Origin: Candidatus Eisenbergiella pullistercoris
Lineage (GTDB): Bacteria > Bacillota > Clostridia > Lachnospirales > Lachnospiraceae
Direction: 5' to 3'
Assembly (NCBI GenBank): GCA_019115665.1
Contig: DXDD01000040.1
Coordinates: 1-32,741 of the forward strand
Length of the DNA: 32,741 bases
This document shows, in pieces, positions 25,714-32,741 of the stretch (the stretch's first letter is position 1; each line of letters opens with the position of its first letter). Position numbers and translations under genes: made by a program. The notes beneath the pieces are model-generated. The model searched no databases. It was given only the letters and a program-made list of their open reading frames with translations, and had not been told where the DNA came from.

Positions 25714-25857
25714 GCAATTCCCGATCGGGCCGGCGAGCCTTTCCTGTCCGCCGGTCTTCCGGCAAGCAGAAACAGGGAGCCAAAAGCCCTTGCCGGCGCG
25801 CCCGAAACAGGATAAACTGTAGCTGTAGCCGATAAATTGAAAAAAACGGAGGTTCCT

Positions 25858-26538
25858 ATGAGGTATGAGGTAAAAGGGGATACGCTCCCCGTGGCGGTCT
25901 GCAGTCTGCAGAGAGGAGAATCGCTTTACTGCGAGGCGGGTTCCATGTCCTGGATGACGGACGGGATCCGCATGGAAACAGAGGGCGGCGGCATCGGCAA
26001 GGTATTCGGCAGGATGTTTTCCGGAGAAACGCTGTTCCGCAACAGATATACGGCGGAAAGGGACGGTCAGATCGCCTTCGCGTCCAGCTTTCCCGGTTCC
26101 ATCGTGGCCGTGGAGCTTTCGGCAGGCCGCACGGTGATCGCGCAGAAAAGGAGCTTTCTGGCCTGCGATACGGGCGTGGATATGGAGATCTTCTTCCAGA
26201 AGAGGCTGGGAAAGGGCTTCTTTGGCGGCGAGGGCTTCATCATGCAGAAATTTTCCGGAAACGGCGCCGTGCTTCTGGAGATCGACGGCTCCGCCGTGGA
26301 ATATGAACTGGCCGCCGGAGAACGGATGATCGTCGATACCGGCCATCTGGCCCTGATGGACGGAACCTGCTCCATCGACATTGAGATGATCAAGGGGGCA
26401 AAAAATATCTTCCTGGGCGGCGAGGGCCTGTTCAACACCGTCATCACCGGCCCCGGAAAAATCGTCCTGCAGACCATGCCCGTGCAGAAAACGGCCATGC
26501 AGCTGTATCAGTTCATGCCGCACCCTTCTTCCAACTGA
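25858..26538 (+). CDS. AIM24/TIGR00266 family protein
   Basis: 226-residue all-beta protein of the widespread AIM24 (formerly DUF124) family, trimeric beta-rich fold, biochemical role unknown. Family marks: VKGDTLPVAVCSLQRGESLYCEAGSMSWM at the start, then GFFGGEGFIMQKFSGNGAVLLE and GAKNIFLGGEGLFNTVITGPG (each a Gly-rich repeat of the fold), ending QTMPVQK. ATG 25858 follows GGAGG by five bases; an in-frame TTG-type extension to 25837 covers that ribosome site. Standalone on the plus strand with a terminator shared with the convergent DUF368 gene. Confidence 0.93.
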   Translation: MRYEVKGDTLPVAVCSLQRGESLYCEAGSMSWMTDGIRMETEGGGIGKVFGRMFSGETLFRNRYTAERDGQIAFASSFPGSIVAVELSAGRTVIAQKRSFLACDTGVDMEIFFQKRLGKGFFGGEGFIMQKFSGNGAVLLEIDGSAVEYELAAGERMIVDTGHLALMDGTCSIDIEMIKGAKNIFLGGEGLFNTVITGPGKIVLQTMPVQKTAMQLYQFMPHPSSN

Positions 26539-26569
26539 CGGATCCGAAAACACTGACGGATCTGAAAAC
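26534..26569. repeat. Tandem 18-bp direct repeat across the AIM24 stop codon
   Basis: ACTGACGGATCCGAAAAC (26534-26551) is followed at once by ACTGACGGATCTGAAAAC (26552-26569), one difference. The first copy contains the TGA stop. Probably a slippage duplication. Confidence 0.8.
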
Positions 26570-26632
26570 ATACCGGTCGGGCAGAGAAATTTTCTTCCCC
26601 TGTCCGATGACGCGGTGCGCACAGAATGCAGA

Positions 26633-26666
26633 CCGGGCCGGAGAAACCTCCGGCCCGGCCAATTTT
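26633..26666 (+). terminator. Terminator between the AIM24-like and DUF368 genes
   Basis: CCGGGCCGGAG-AAAC-CTCCGGCCCGG, an 11-bp stem, then CCAATTTT. The T-tract favours the plus strand; the stem may serve both convergent genes. Confidence 0.75.
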
Positions 26667-26689
26667 ACTGTTTCCTTTTTTTTCCTGTT

Positions 26690-27550
26690 TTATTTCACTT
26701 CCACCTTGCTGTTGAAATGATCCAGCAGAAGCGCCAGCACGATGCCCACAGCGATACAGATCAGGTTCACCGCAGCCGCCCCGGCAGAAGCGAAGCCGGA
26801 GAAGGGAATGATCATCACCGTAGCCGCGATGACAATTCCGATGATCCCGTGGAACGCGATGGAATAAAAATGATCGAACAGGGCGTTGACCGCCTTCGCC
26901 AGACAGATCACCGTCACCAGCGCGCCGATCCCTCCCGGGATCAGGACGCCGAAATCCAGATGGCCGATCCCGTCCACAAAGGGCGTGTACAGGCCGAGAG
27001 GCATCAGCAGCGTGGAAAAGCTCATGCCCGGAGCGATCACGCTCAGCGCCAGGCAAAAGCCGCAGAACAGATACCAGACGAAATTCGGGGTGATCGTAAC
27101 GTTCAGCCAGGCAAGCGCTCCCAGCAGCACGAAAATAAACACCATGCATACCGCCATGGAAATCCAGGAACCGGCGCTCCTTCCCTTCTCCCCGGCCTCC
27201 CGGAACAGAGAAGGCAGCATGCCTGTGATCAGCCCGATGAAAAGACACACGGAAGGATCCGGATATTTTTCCAGGAAAAAGGCCAGCAGATTGGCGATCC
27301 CCAGAAAGCCCACCACGCCGCCGATCCCGTATGGAATCAGAAGGGGCACATGGGTCTTAAAGCGGGCGAAGGGATTGGACAGAAACTCCATCGCCGGCTT
27401 GTATACGCCGAATACCACGGCGAGCACGCCGCCCGAAATGCCGGGCAGCACCGCGCCAAGGCCGATCAGCGCCCCCTGAATGATGTGATAGACGATCAGA
27501 AACGGATTGGACCCGCTTCCCTGTGTTTTTTTCATTTCCGTTTTGCTCAT
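26690..27550 (-). CDS. DUF368 membrane protein (undecaprenyl-phosphate translocase family, PopT-like)
   Basis: Polytopic membrane protein of 286 residues with 8-10 hydrophobic segments. The family has been linked to recycling of the lipid carrier undecaprenyl phosphate across the membrane (PopT), needed for cell-wall and surface-glycan synthesis. Motifs: GALIGLGAVLPGISGGVLAV near residue 30, repeated later as CLALSVIAPGMSFSTLLMPLG, the inverted-repeat hallmark of the family. ATG 27550 follows GGAG by six bases; a further in-frame extension upstream to 27643 runs through a stem-loop and is rejected. Same strand and 89 bp downstream of the four-repeat secreted protein gene. Function by family, not shown here. 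Confidence 0.92.
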   Translation of the reverse strand: MSKTEMKKTQGSGSNPFLIVYHIIQGALIGLGAVLPGISGGVLAVVFGVYKPAMEFLSNPFARFKTHVPLLIPYGIGGVVGFLGIANLLAFFLEKYPDPSVCLFIGLITGMLPSLFREAGEKGRSAGSWISMAVCMVFIFVLLGALAWLNVTITPNFVWYLFCGFCLALSVIAPGMSFSTLLMPLGLYTPFVDGIGHLDFGVLIPGGIGALVTVICLAKAVNALFDHFYSIAFHGIIGIVIAATVMIIPFSGFASAGAAAVNLICIAVGIVLALLLDHFNSKVEVK

Positions 27551-27581
27551 AACAGTCTCCATTTGATATTTTTTTATTTTG

Positions 27582-27611
27582 CCCGAACGGCCCCTCTGGC
27601 AGCCGTTCGGG
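27582..27611 (-). other. Stem-loop between the four-repeat gene and DUF368
   Basis: CCCGAACGGC and GCCGTTCGGG form a perfect 10-bp stem with a 10-base loop. On the minus strand it is followed by an A-rich run, not T, so it is not a standard terminator for the upstream gene; a 3'-end or processing structure in a shared transcript is more likely. On the plus strand it is preceded by a T-rich run. Confidence 0.5.
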
Positions 27612-27639
27612 ACGCTTTTGGGCCCCGGGAAGGAACCGG

Positions 27640-28683
27640 TCAAAGCCCCGTGATGCTGACCGCATGCATATATGCGTCGGAGCCGTAGGCGCAGGATACG
27701 AGCACCTGCTTCCCGCGGACAAGTACCTTACAGTTGTTCATGCTGTTTAAAACGTCCAGCTTCAGTTCCATCATCCCGCCGGCGGTGCTCAGATACAGGA
27801 CATTTTCATTGGACTTTCCGTCCACGGTTCCCGCAACGCTCACCACGGCCGCCGTATTCACATTTGCCGGAGAAACGCTCTCCTTTGTCCCGACGATCCG
27901 GGAGGCGTGCAGATAAGCGTCCGAACCGCGATAGAAGGAAACCGTCACCTCCCTGCCCGGCATCAGCACTCTGCCGCCGGAGGTATCCGTCCCGCTGTCG
28001 ATCACGACCTCCATCACGCCGCCGTCCGTGGACAGATACAGCAGATTCTCCTTCGTCTGATCCGTTACCTTTCCCTTCACCGTGGTGACGGAAACCCCGT
28101 TCACCGTCTCCGTGGTCACGCTCTGAGAAGCGGCGTCCGTAATGCGTACCGCATGCAGCCAGGCGTCCGAGCCTCTCGCGCAGGTTACCTGATAATCCTT
28201 TCCTGCCACCAGCACCGTGCAGCCGCTCATATCCGTCGTCGCGTCCAGCCGGATCTGCATCTCGCCCTGCGGCGTATTCAGATACAGAATATCCTCTTTC
28301 GTTTTATCGCCGATCTTTCCCGTGACGGTCACAGTGCTGGAATAGTCGATGGTGCTTGCCTCTGCGGGCGTGCTGCTCGCGATCTTCGCCGCATGCAGCC
28401 AGGCGTCCGAGCCGTAGGTCACATCCACATAAATCTCTCTGCCCGGAAGCAGGATCTTGCAGGCGCTGGCATCCGTCTGCGCGTCCAGCTTTATCTCCAT
28501 CTTTCCCTGCGCGGTGGAAAGCAGAAGCACGTCCTCCGTCGTTCCGGAAAGGATCGTCCCGTGTACCGTCGCGATCACCTCCGCCGCCCTGATCTGCAGC
28601 GCGCCGGCCGGAAGAAACACTGACAGAAGCATCACGCAGACAAGCAGAACCGCGATCCCGTTTCCTGTTTTTTTCCTGAACAT
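27640..28683 (-). CDS. Secreted protein of four homologous repeats, function unknown
   Basis: 347 residues: signal peptide about 1-35 (RKK, hydrophobic core, LQIRAAE as the cleavage zone), then four repeats of about 75-80 residues with nothing else. Each repeat reads as a beta-rich unit: a V-x-G opening (VHGTIL, VTGKIG, VKGKVT, VAGTVD), then (L/I)LYLST-like, G-x-M-E-x-x-(L/I)D, CKVL-like plus G(R/K), and a closing GSDAWLHA or GSDAYLHA. Two Cys-containing CKIL/CTVL positions recur but not in repeat 3. I do not recognise the family; an OB-like fold binding a cell-wall or metal ligand is only a guess. ATG 28683 was chosen because AGGAGG ends six bases before it; ATG 28689 overlaps that site. DUF368 follows on the same strand. 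Confidence 0.85.
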   Translation of the reverse strand: MFRKKTGNGIAVLLVCVMLLSVFLPAGALQIRAAEVIATVHGTILSGTTEDVLLLSTAQGKMEIKLDAQTDASACKILLPGREIYVDVTYGSDAWLHAAKIASSTPAEASTIDYSSTVTVTGKIGDKTKEDILYLNTPQGEMQIRLDATTDMSGCTVLVAGKDYQVTCARGSDAWLHAVRITDAASQSVTTETVNGVSVTTVKGKVTDQTKENLLYLSTDGGVMEVVIDSGTDTSGGRVLMPGREVTVSFYRGSDAYLHASRIVGTKESVSPANVNTAAVVSVAGTVDGKSNENVLYLSTAGGMMELKLDVLNSMNNCKVLVRGKQVLVSCAYGSDAYMHAVSITGL

Positions 28684-28748
28684 GGTCATCCTCCTTTGTC
28701 CTTATTTCAGCGCCGTTTCCGGCATCTGTATCCTCCGCAATCAGATCC

Positions 28749-28777
28749 ATCATATAATATTTGCCCCGCAAAAGCAA
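28749..28777 (-). promoter_or_regulatory. Promoter of the four-repeat protein gene
   Basis: Minus strand TTGCTT (28777-28772), 17 bp, TATGAT (28754-28749): a 4/6 and a 5/6 match, giving a leader of about 60 nt before the start codon. Confidence 0.6.
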
Positions 28778-28818
28778 CCGCTTTCCGACGTTCCGGTCCA
28801 CGAAAAACGAAAAAAGCG

Positions 28819-28847
28819 TGGACGCTTCCATTTTCCTGATGTAAAAT
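28819..28847 (+). promoter_or_regulatory. Possible promoter of the Eis-type acetyltransferase gene
   Basis: TGGACG (28819-28824), 17 bp, TAAAAT (28842-28847). The -10 is good, the -35 is 4/6. It is divergent from the promoter of the four-repeat gene, about 40 bp away. Confidence 0.4.
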
Positions 28848-28938
28848 AAATATGGCTTTATTTTTCGCAGCGTATTTTATGAGCAGCAAAAGGAGCACAC
28901 GCCGTTTTCCGGCCTCATGCTCCGGAATGAAGGATTTT

Positions 28939-30225
28939 ATGGAGAAAAAAGAAGACAGTGACAACAAATGCATAAGCCCGGCGGATACGTCCGATTCCCA
29001 CGTCTATCTGGAGACGCACGGAGATTTCCGGATGCGCGAGCTGGATAACGACGATCTGGAGCAGTTCAACGCCCTTCTCACCTACGCCTTTCAGGTGACC
29101 TCCTACGAGCTTCTTCAGACGGGCTGGCAGCAGGATGAATTCATCTCTGCCAAGCGCCCCATGCTGGAGAAGGCCTATGTTCTCGGATGGTTTTACAAGG
29201 ACCGGCTGGCGTCCATGATCGTGGTCTATTCCATGAAGGTGAACATCCACGACAATATCATGGAAATGGGCGGCATCACCGGCGTCGCCACCTACCCGGA
29301 ATACACGGGCAGGGGCCTGATCCATTCCCTGATGCGCCGGGCCATCAACTACATGCACGATCAGGAGTTCCCGATCTCCTTCCTCTATCCTTATTCCATA
29401 CCCTTTTACCGGAAGATGGGCTGGGAGATCGTATCCGACAAGATCACCTTTACCATCCGGGATACCCAGCTGCCGAAGCCCCGTCCGGTGGAAGGCATGG
29501 TGGAACGAGTCAGCGAGGACTCGGAGGATTTTCATAACGTATATTCCTATTTCGCCGTCCAGCGCCACGGCGCGCTGATCCGCGACAGCCTGGCCTGGGA
29601 TGAATACTGGCGCTGGGAAAACGACGACATGATCGTCGCCGTTTATTATAATAAAGAACATAAGCCCCTGGGCTATATCGTCTACTACATCGCGAACGAG
29701 ATCTTCCATATCAAGGAAATGGTCTATCTGAACATCGAAGCCAATTACGGTCTGTGGAATTATATCACCGCCCATTTTTCCATGATCACCCAGGTGGTGG
29801 GAGACAACTATTCCGGCGAGCCCATGGCCTACCTGCTGGAAGACAGCGAGATCACGGAAACCGTATCCCCCTACATCATGGCGCGGATCATCGACGCGGA
29901 AGCCTTCCTGCGGGAATATCCCTGGCAGGTCCAGCCCGAGGACTTCCGCATCCATTTCCGGGTGACGGACGAAATGGCTCCCTGGAATACCGGCGATTAT
30001 CTGGTCTCCTGGAAGGGCGGCGAGACCCGCTGCGAACGGGTGGAAAACAACCAGTCCATCAACGTGGTGGAGCTGGACATCAACACCCTCACCACCATGC
30101 TTATGGGCTACAAGCGCCCCAGCTATCTGTACGAGCACGAAAAGATCCGGACCGAATACTACATGCTCACCTGGCTGGAACGGCTGATCCCGGTGGAAAA
30201 GCCCTACTTTTCGGATTATTTTTAA
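28939..30225 (+). CDS. Eis-type GNAT N-acetyltransferase
   Basis: Acetyl-CoA-dependent acetyltransferase of the Eis architecture: two GNAT-like domains plus a C-terminal sterol-carrier-like domain, forming hexamers in known members. Acetyl-CoA-binding motif near residue 120: GVATYPEYTGRGLIHSLMRR; then SFLYPYSIPFYRKMGWE, where the family's catalytic Tyr lies. The protein ends in YFSDYF, consistent with Eis proteins, whose terminal carboxylate takes part in catalysis. 428 residues from ATG 28939 (AAGGA four bases before); ATG 28927 and 28852 are in frame upstream with weaker sites. Substrate unknown; drug resistance cannot be claimed from the sequence. Confidence 0.9.
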   Translation: MEKKEDSDNKCISPADTSDSHVYLETHGDFRMRELDNDDLEQFNALLTYAFQVTSYELLQTGWQQDEFISAKRPMLEKAYVLGWFYKDRLASMIVVYSMKVNIHDNIMEMGGITGVATYPEYTGRGLIHSLMRRAINYMHDQEFPISFLYPYSIPFYRKMGWEIVSDKITFTIRDTQLPKPRPVEGMVERVSEDSEDFHNVYSYFAVQRHGALIRDSLAWDEYWRWENDDMIVAVYYNKEHKPLGYIVYYIANEIFHIKEMVYLNIEANYGLWNYITAHFSMITQVVGDNYSGEPMAYLLEDSEITETVSPYIMARIIDAEAFLREYPWQVQPEDFRIHFRVTDEMAPWNTGDYLVSWKGGETRCERVENNQSINVVELDINTLTTMLMGYKRPSYLYEHEKIRTEYYMLTWLERLIPVEKPYFSDYF

Positions 30226-30310
30226 TCCTTTTTCCAGACGCTCCGGATGGCCGCATGCGGTGCCGGTCCGGCCAGGGGCTGCGCTGTCACGAAATCAGAA
30301 GGAGAATCAC

Positions 30311-32116
30311 ATGGCAGGAACGATTGCAGTAGGCATACAGGATTTTGAAAAACTGCGCCAGGGGAATTATTTTTATATAGATAAAACGGACTTCATCCGT
30401 CAATGGTGGGAAAGCGGAGACGATGTGACGCTCATCACCCGTCCCCGCCGGTTTGGAAAAACCCTCACCATGAATACGCTGGAATGTTTTTTTTCCGTTG
30501 CATATCGGGACCGCGGAGAACTCTTTGAGGGGCTTTCCATCTGGCAGGAAGAAAAGTTCAGAAAGCTTCAGGGGCAATGGCCGGTTATCTTTTTAAGCTT
30601 TGCGGATATCAAGGAAACCTCCTTTTCTTCTGCACGCAAGAAAATCTGCCAGACCATTGTGGACCTTTATAACCGCTTCTCCTTTCTTCCGGAGAAGGCG
30701 CCGTTAACGGCTTCCGAGCGGGAATTCTGGAATAAAATCTCTTATGATATGGAAAATTATGTCGCTACCCTTTCCCTGAAGGCTCTTTCCGGATATCTTT
30801 ACCGCCATTACGGGAAAAAGGTCATCCTTCTTCTGGACGAATATGATACTCCTCTCCAGGAGGCCTGGGTGTCCGGATACTGGGAGGAGCTCTCCGATTT
30901 CATGCGAAGTCTTTTCAATGCTTCTTTCAAGACCAATCCCTTTCTGGAACGGGCGGTCATGACCGGTATCACCCGCGTAAGCAGGGAGTCGATCTTCTCC
31001 GATCTGAACAATCTGAAGATCGTAACCACCACTTCGGAGGAATACGCGGACAGCTTTGGCTTCACTCAGGAAGAAACCCGCGGCGCGCTGATGGAATATG
31101 GATTCGGGGAAAAGGCCGATGAAATCAGAAAATGGTATGACGGCTTTACCTTCGGTTCAAAATCCGATATTTACAATCCCTGGTCCGTTATCAACTTTCT
31201 CGATACCGGAAAAACAGCTCCCTATTGGGCAAACACCAGCTCCAACAGCCTGGTCGGAAAACTGATCCGGGAAGGGAGCCGGAAAATCAAAACCGCCTTT
31301 GAAGATCTCCTGCAGGGCCGGAGTCTGATCACAGAAATCGATGAACAGATCGTTTACAGTCAGCTCGGGCAGAATGAAACTGCAATCTGGAGCCTTCTTC
31401 TTGCGGCCGGATATCTGAAGGTAGAAAGCTATCAGGCCTTCACCACAAGGGAGGACATCTGGAAAGAGGAATACGTCCTGACGCTGACGAATTTTGAAGT
31501 AACGCTGATGTTCCGCCGCCTCATCCACGACTGGTTCGGCCCTGCCTCCGCCGACTACAACGATTTTCTCCCGGCGCTTCTTGACGGCGATGTGGAAGCG
31601 ATGAACGCCTACATGAACCGGATCACGCTGGAAACCTTCAGCTTTTTTGACGCGGGGAAAAATCAGCCGGAGCGCTTCTACCATGGCTTCGTTCTGGGAC
31701 TTCTGGTGGAGCTGTCCGGCCGTTACCGCATCACCTCCAACCGGGAAAGCGGCTTCGGCCGCTATGATATCTGCCTGGAGCCGGTCTCCCCGCAGGATGA
31801 TGCCATCCTCCTGGAATTCAAGGTCTTTAACCCCCAGCGGGAAAAGAGCCTGTCCGACACGGTAAAGGCTGCTCTGAGACAGATTGAAGAAAAGGATTAT
31901 TCCGCCGTTCTGAGGCAGAAGGGAATTGCCAAAGAACGCATCCGAAAATACGGCTTTGCCTTTGAGGGAAAAACGGTGCTGATCGGGGGCGGGGAGGAAG
32001 CAGAGTTTGAAGCCTCTCTGGACGAAGCGCAGAAATGGGCGGCTTCCGTTGGCTATTCTGAAAGCGACATCAATGATAAAATCAAATCTGCCAGAAGGAA
32101 GAGAAAAAATAGATAA
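30311..32116 (+). CDS. AAA-like ATPase with DUF1703 PD-(D/E)xK nuclease-like domain
   Basis: 601 residues. N-terminal AAA_9-type region: Walker A-like ITRPRRFGKTLTMNTLE near residue 50, Walker B VILLLDEYDTPLQEA near 175, SRESIFSDLNNLKI. C-terminal nuclease-like fold with D486 (RYDICL) and E502-x-K504 (ILLEFKVF), all catalytic-type residues present. ATG 30311 follows GGAG by six bases. The family is abundant in multiple copies in gut Clostridia and Bacteroidetes, with no settled function; mobile or self-defence roles have been supposed. In contrast to the DUF4143 gene at 10283 its E-x-K motif is intact. A candidate mobile element sits eight bases after its stop codon. Confidence 0.93.
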   Translation: MAGTIAVGIQDFEKLRQGNYFYIDKTDFIRQWWESGDDVTLITRPRRFGKTLTMNTLECFFSVAYRDRGELFEGLSIWQEEKFRKLQGQWPVIFLSFADIKETSFSSARKKICQTIVDLYNRFSFLPEKAPLTASEREFWNKISYDMENYVATLSLKALSGYLYRHYGKKVILLLDEYDTPLQEAWVSGYWEELSDFMRSLFNASFKTNPFLERAVMTGITRVSRESIFSDLNNLKIVTTTSEEYADSFGFTQEETRGALMEYGFGEKADEIRKWYDGFTFGSKSDIYNPWSVINFLDTGKTAPYWANTSSNSLVGKLIREGSRKIKTAFEDLLQGRSLITEIDEQIVYSQLGQNETAIWSLLLAAGYLKVESYQAFTTREDIWKEEYVLTLTNFEVTLMFRRLIHDWFGPASADYNDFLPALLDGDVEAMNAYMNRITLETFSFFDAGKNQPERFYHGFVLGLLVELSGRYRITSNRESGFGRYDICLEPVSPQDDAILLEFKVFNPQREKSLSDTVKAALRQIEEKDYSAVLRQKGIAKERIRKYGFAFEGKTVLIGGGEEAEFEASLDEAQKWAASVGYSESDINDKIKSARRKRKNR

Positions 32117-32132
32117 GCCGGAAAGAGTGTGC

Positions 32133-32157
32133 GTCCCTTTTCAAGATAAGTAGTGAT
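32133..32157. repeat. Left terminal inverted repeat
   Basis: 25 bp, starting GTCCCTTTTC and ending AGTAGTGAT. Differs from the right end at positions 1, 10 and 16. Confidence 0.75.
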
Positions 32158-32209
32158 GGCTCAAACTCCGTCGGTTTCACCAAAGCAAATTCAAAGGGAG
32201 TGTCAAACC

Positions 32210-32238
32210 TTGAAATAAACGTACCGCTATTTTATCAT
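32210..32238 (+). promoter_or_regulatory. Promoter inside the cassette
   Basis: TTGAAA (32210-32215), 17 bp, TATCAT (32233-32238), each 5/6 to consensus. The leader then contains the hairpin GCAACC-CTT-GGTTGC (32264-32278) and the palindrome GGAAGCTTCC (32279-32288) directly before the first small ORF. Confidence 0.6.
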
Positions 32239-32288
32239 AAATGATATAAAAGATTGACAAAAAGCAACCCTTGGTTGCGGAAGCTTCC

Positions 32289-32378
32289 ATGATTGCGCTA
32301 AACGGTTCTGGCGTAATACTGATCCTTTGTATCCTTTCGATGGCCATAGGTCTGATACTGATATTGCGGAAGAAATGA
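32289..32378 (+). CDS. Possible 29-residue single-span membrane peptide
   Basis: ATG to TGA, 29 codons: a short polar start (MIALNGSG), about 18 strongly hydrophobic residues (VILILCILSMAIGLILIL) and a basic end (RKK), the shape of an inner-membrane micropeptide with the positive end inside. It is the first frame after the cassette promoter and ends 16 bp before the next ORF, whose AGGA site follows at once. Against it: the only ribosome-site candidate is GGAAG within the GGAAGCTTCC palindrome touching the ATG. No homology is claimed; it could instead be non-coding leader. Confidence 0.45.
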   Translation: MIALNGSGVILILCILSMAIGLILILRKK

Positions 32379-32394
32379 ACTGGAGGAAACGCAT

Positions 32395-32622
32395 ATGAAA
32401 AAGGTAAGCTATCTATTTATTGTTCTTGCGATCCTGCTCTCTGACATGATGTGTGCAGTGGTTGCATATAATTACTGTACCTTACAGTGGGGCGGGCAAT
32501 ATGCCGGGTATAGCGCGCCGGCCAGCACAGCATTTTTATACGTTATTCCGTACTGGATCGGAATCATATTCTGTATTATTTTGGCATGTGTTTTTCATAA
32601 AAAACAGGAAAATAAAAAATAA
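32395..32622 (+). CDS. Small two-span membrane protein, unknown function
   Basis: 75 residues. First membrane segment about 5-25 (SYLFIVLAILLSDMMCAVVA), an external loop with AYNYC, WGGQYAGYSAPAS, a second segment about 46-66 (LYVIPYWIGIIFCIILACVF) and a basic tail (HKKQENKK). ATG 32395 follows AGGA at an ideal distance. It is the main ORF of the putative mobile cassette, with its own promoter upstream and a perfect terminator 13 bp after its stop. I have a vague memory of similar hypothetical proteins in Clostridia but no function. Confidence 0.75.
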   Translation: MKKVSYLFIVLAILLSDMMCAVVAYNYCTLQWGGQYAGYSAPASTAFLYVIPYWIGIIFCIILACVFHKKQENKK

Positions 32623-32635
32623 ATGTATATTCAGC

Positions 32636-32672
32636 AAAAGGGTATGCCCCATCTGGAGGGCATACCCTTTTT
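32636..32672 (+). terminator. Terminator of the cassette transcription unit
   Basis: AAAAGGGTATGCCC (32636-32649), an 8-base loop, and GGGCATACCCTTTTT (32658-32672): a perfect 14-bp stem ending in T, usable in both directions. Confidence 0.93.
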
Positions 32673-32708
32673 GTCTATATTCACCAATAGTTTTCAATTT
32701 TCCTTGAA

Positions 32709-32733
32709 ATCACTACTCATCTTAAAAAGGGAG
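32709..32733. repeat. Right terminal inverted repeat
   Basis: Reverse complement begins CTCCCTTTTTAAGATG and ends AGTAGTGAT. Followed directly by the second GAGTGTGC, where the window stops. Confidence 0.75.
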
Positions 32734-32741
32734 GAGTGTGC

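Larger units (their letters stand above)
32125..32741. mobile_element. Candidate non-autonomous mobile cassette with inverted ends and 8-bp target duplication
   Basis: The 8-mer GAGTGTGC occurs at 32125-32132 and again at 32734-32741. Immediately inside are inverted ends: 32133-32157 (starts GTCCCTTTTCAAGAT) and the reverse complement of 32709-32733 (starts CTCCCTTTTTAAGAT), which agree at 22 of 25 positions and share AGTAGTGAT. The enclosed 601 bp are visibly richer in A and T than the rest of the window. Contents in order: promoter, two small membrane ORFs, terminator. No transposase fits in it, so movement would need one in trans. Family not recognised. Confidence 0.72.

Noticed and set aside
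28939-30225. Aminoglycoside-resistance gene because of Eis similarity
   Set aside because: Eis-fold acetyltransferases are widespread with varied or unknown substrates; sequence alone does not support resistance.
32289-32378. Fst/holin-like type I toxin identity for the 29-residue peptide
   Set aside because: Size and hydrophobicity fit, but no antisense RNA promoter or diagnostic residues are visible, so no toxin name is given.

Overview
The window reads as one chromosomal segment of a GC-rich, spore-forming, carbohydrate-degrading Clostridia species, most like a gut Lachnospiraceae. Reasons: Shine-Dalgarno sequences of the GGAGG type before nearly every gene, a cotJ spore-coat operon, a LplA/LplB/YtcP-type sugar ABC transporter with a YesM/YesN two-component pair, AAA/DUF4143 and DUF1703 ATPases, and many small glycosidase loci. 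No rRNA, tRNA, CRISPR array or transposase was seen.

Layout. 1-1163: 5' part of a GMP synthase gene on the minus strand whose glutaminase domain looks degenerate. 1283-1444: a folded element with 12-bp terminal inverted repeats. 1492-6074: a minus-strand GH106-like / GH2 glycosidase pair, both carrying 36-bp tandem repeats, behind a good promoter at 6284-6312. 6719-9889: a membrane-anchored polysaccharide deacetylase and a proton-pumping-type membrane pyrophosphatase, plus strand. 10020-10171: a structured non-coding stretch. 10283-11605: a DUF4143 ATPase gene interrupted by an amber codon.

11610-22869 is the metabolic core, a divergent regulon. Leftward: response regulator, sensor kinase and an amylosucrase-type GH13 enzyme, the last two overlapping by 4 bp. 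Rightward: solute-binding lipoprotein, strong intra-operon terminator, two permeases and a GH36 alpha-galactosidase. My reading is that raffinose-family sugars are sensed outside, imported, stripped of galactose by GH36, and the released sucrose is split by the GH13 enzyme. No transporter ATPase is present, so a shared ATPase encoded elsewhere is expected.

22898-28851: MATE exporter with an unusual hairpin leader, a cotJ operon in which CotJA and CotJB are fused, an AIM24-like protein, a DUF368 (undecaprenyl-phosphate translocase family) protein, and a secreted protein of four homologous repeats that I do not recognise. 28939-32116: an Eis-type acetyltransferase and a DUF1703 ATPase/nuclease-like protein.

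32125-32741: the most striking structure. A 601-bp AT-richer segment with 25-bp imperfect terminal inverted repeats is flanked by a perfect 8-bp direct repeat. It carries its own promoter, a 29-codon and a 75-codon membrane-peptide ORF, and a perfect terminator, but no transposase. It looks like a non-autonomous mobile cassette that carries a tiny membrane-protein transcription unit.
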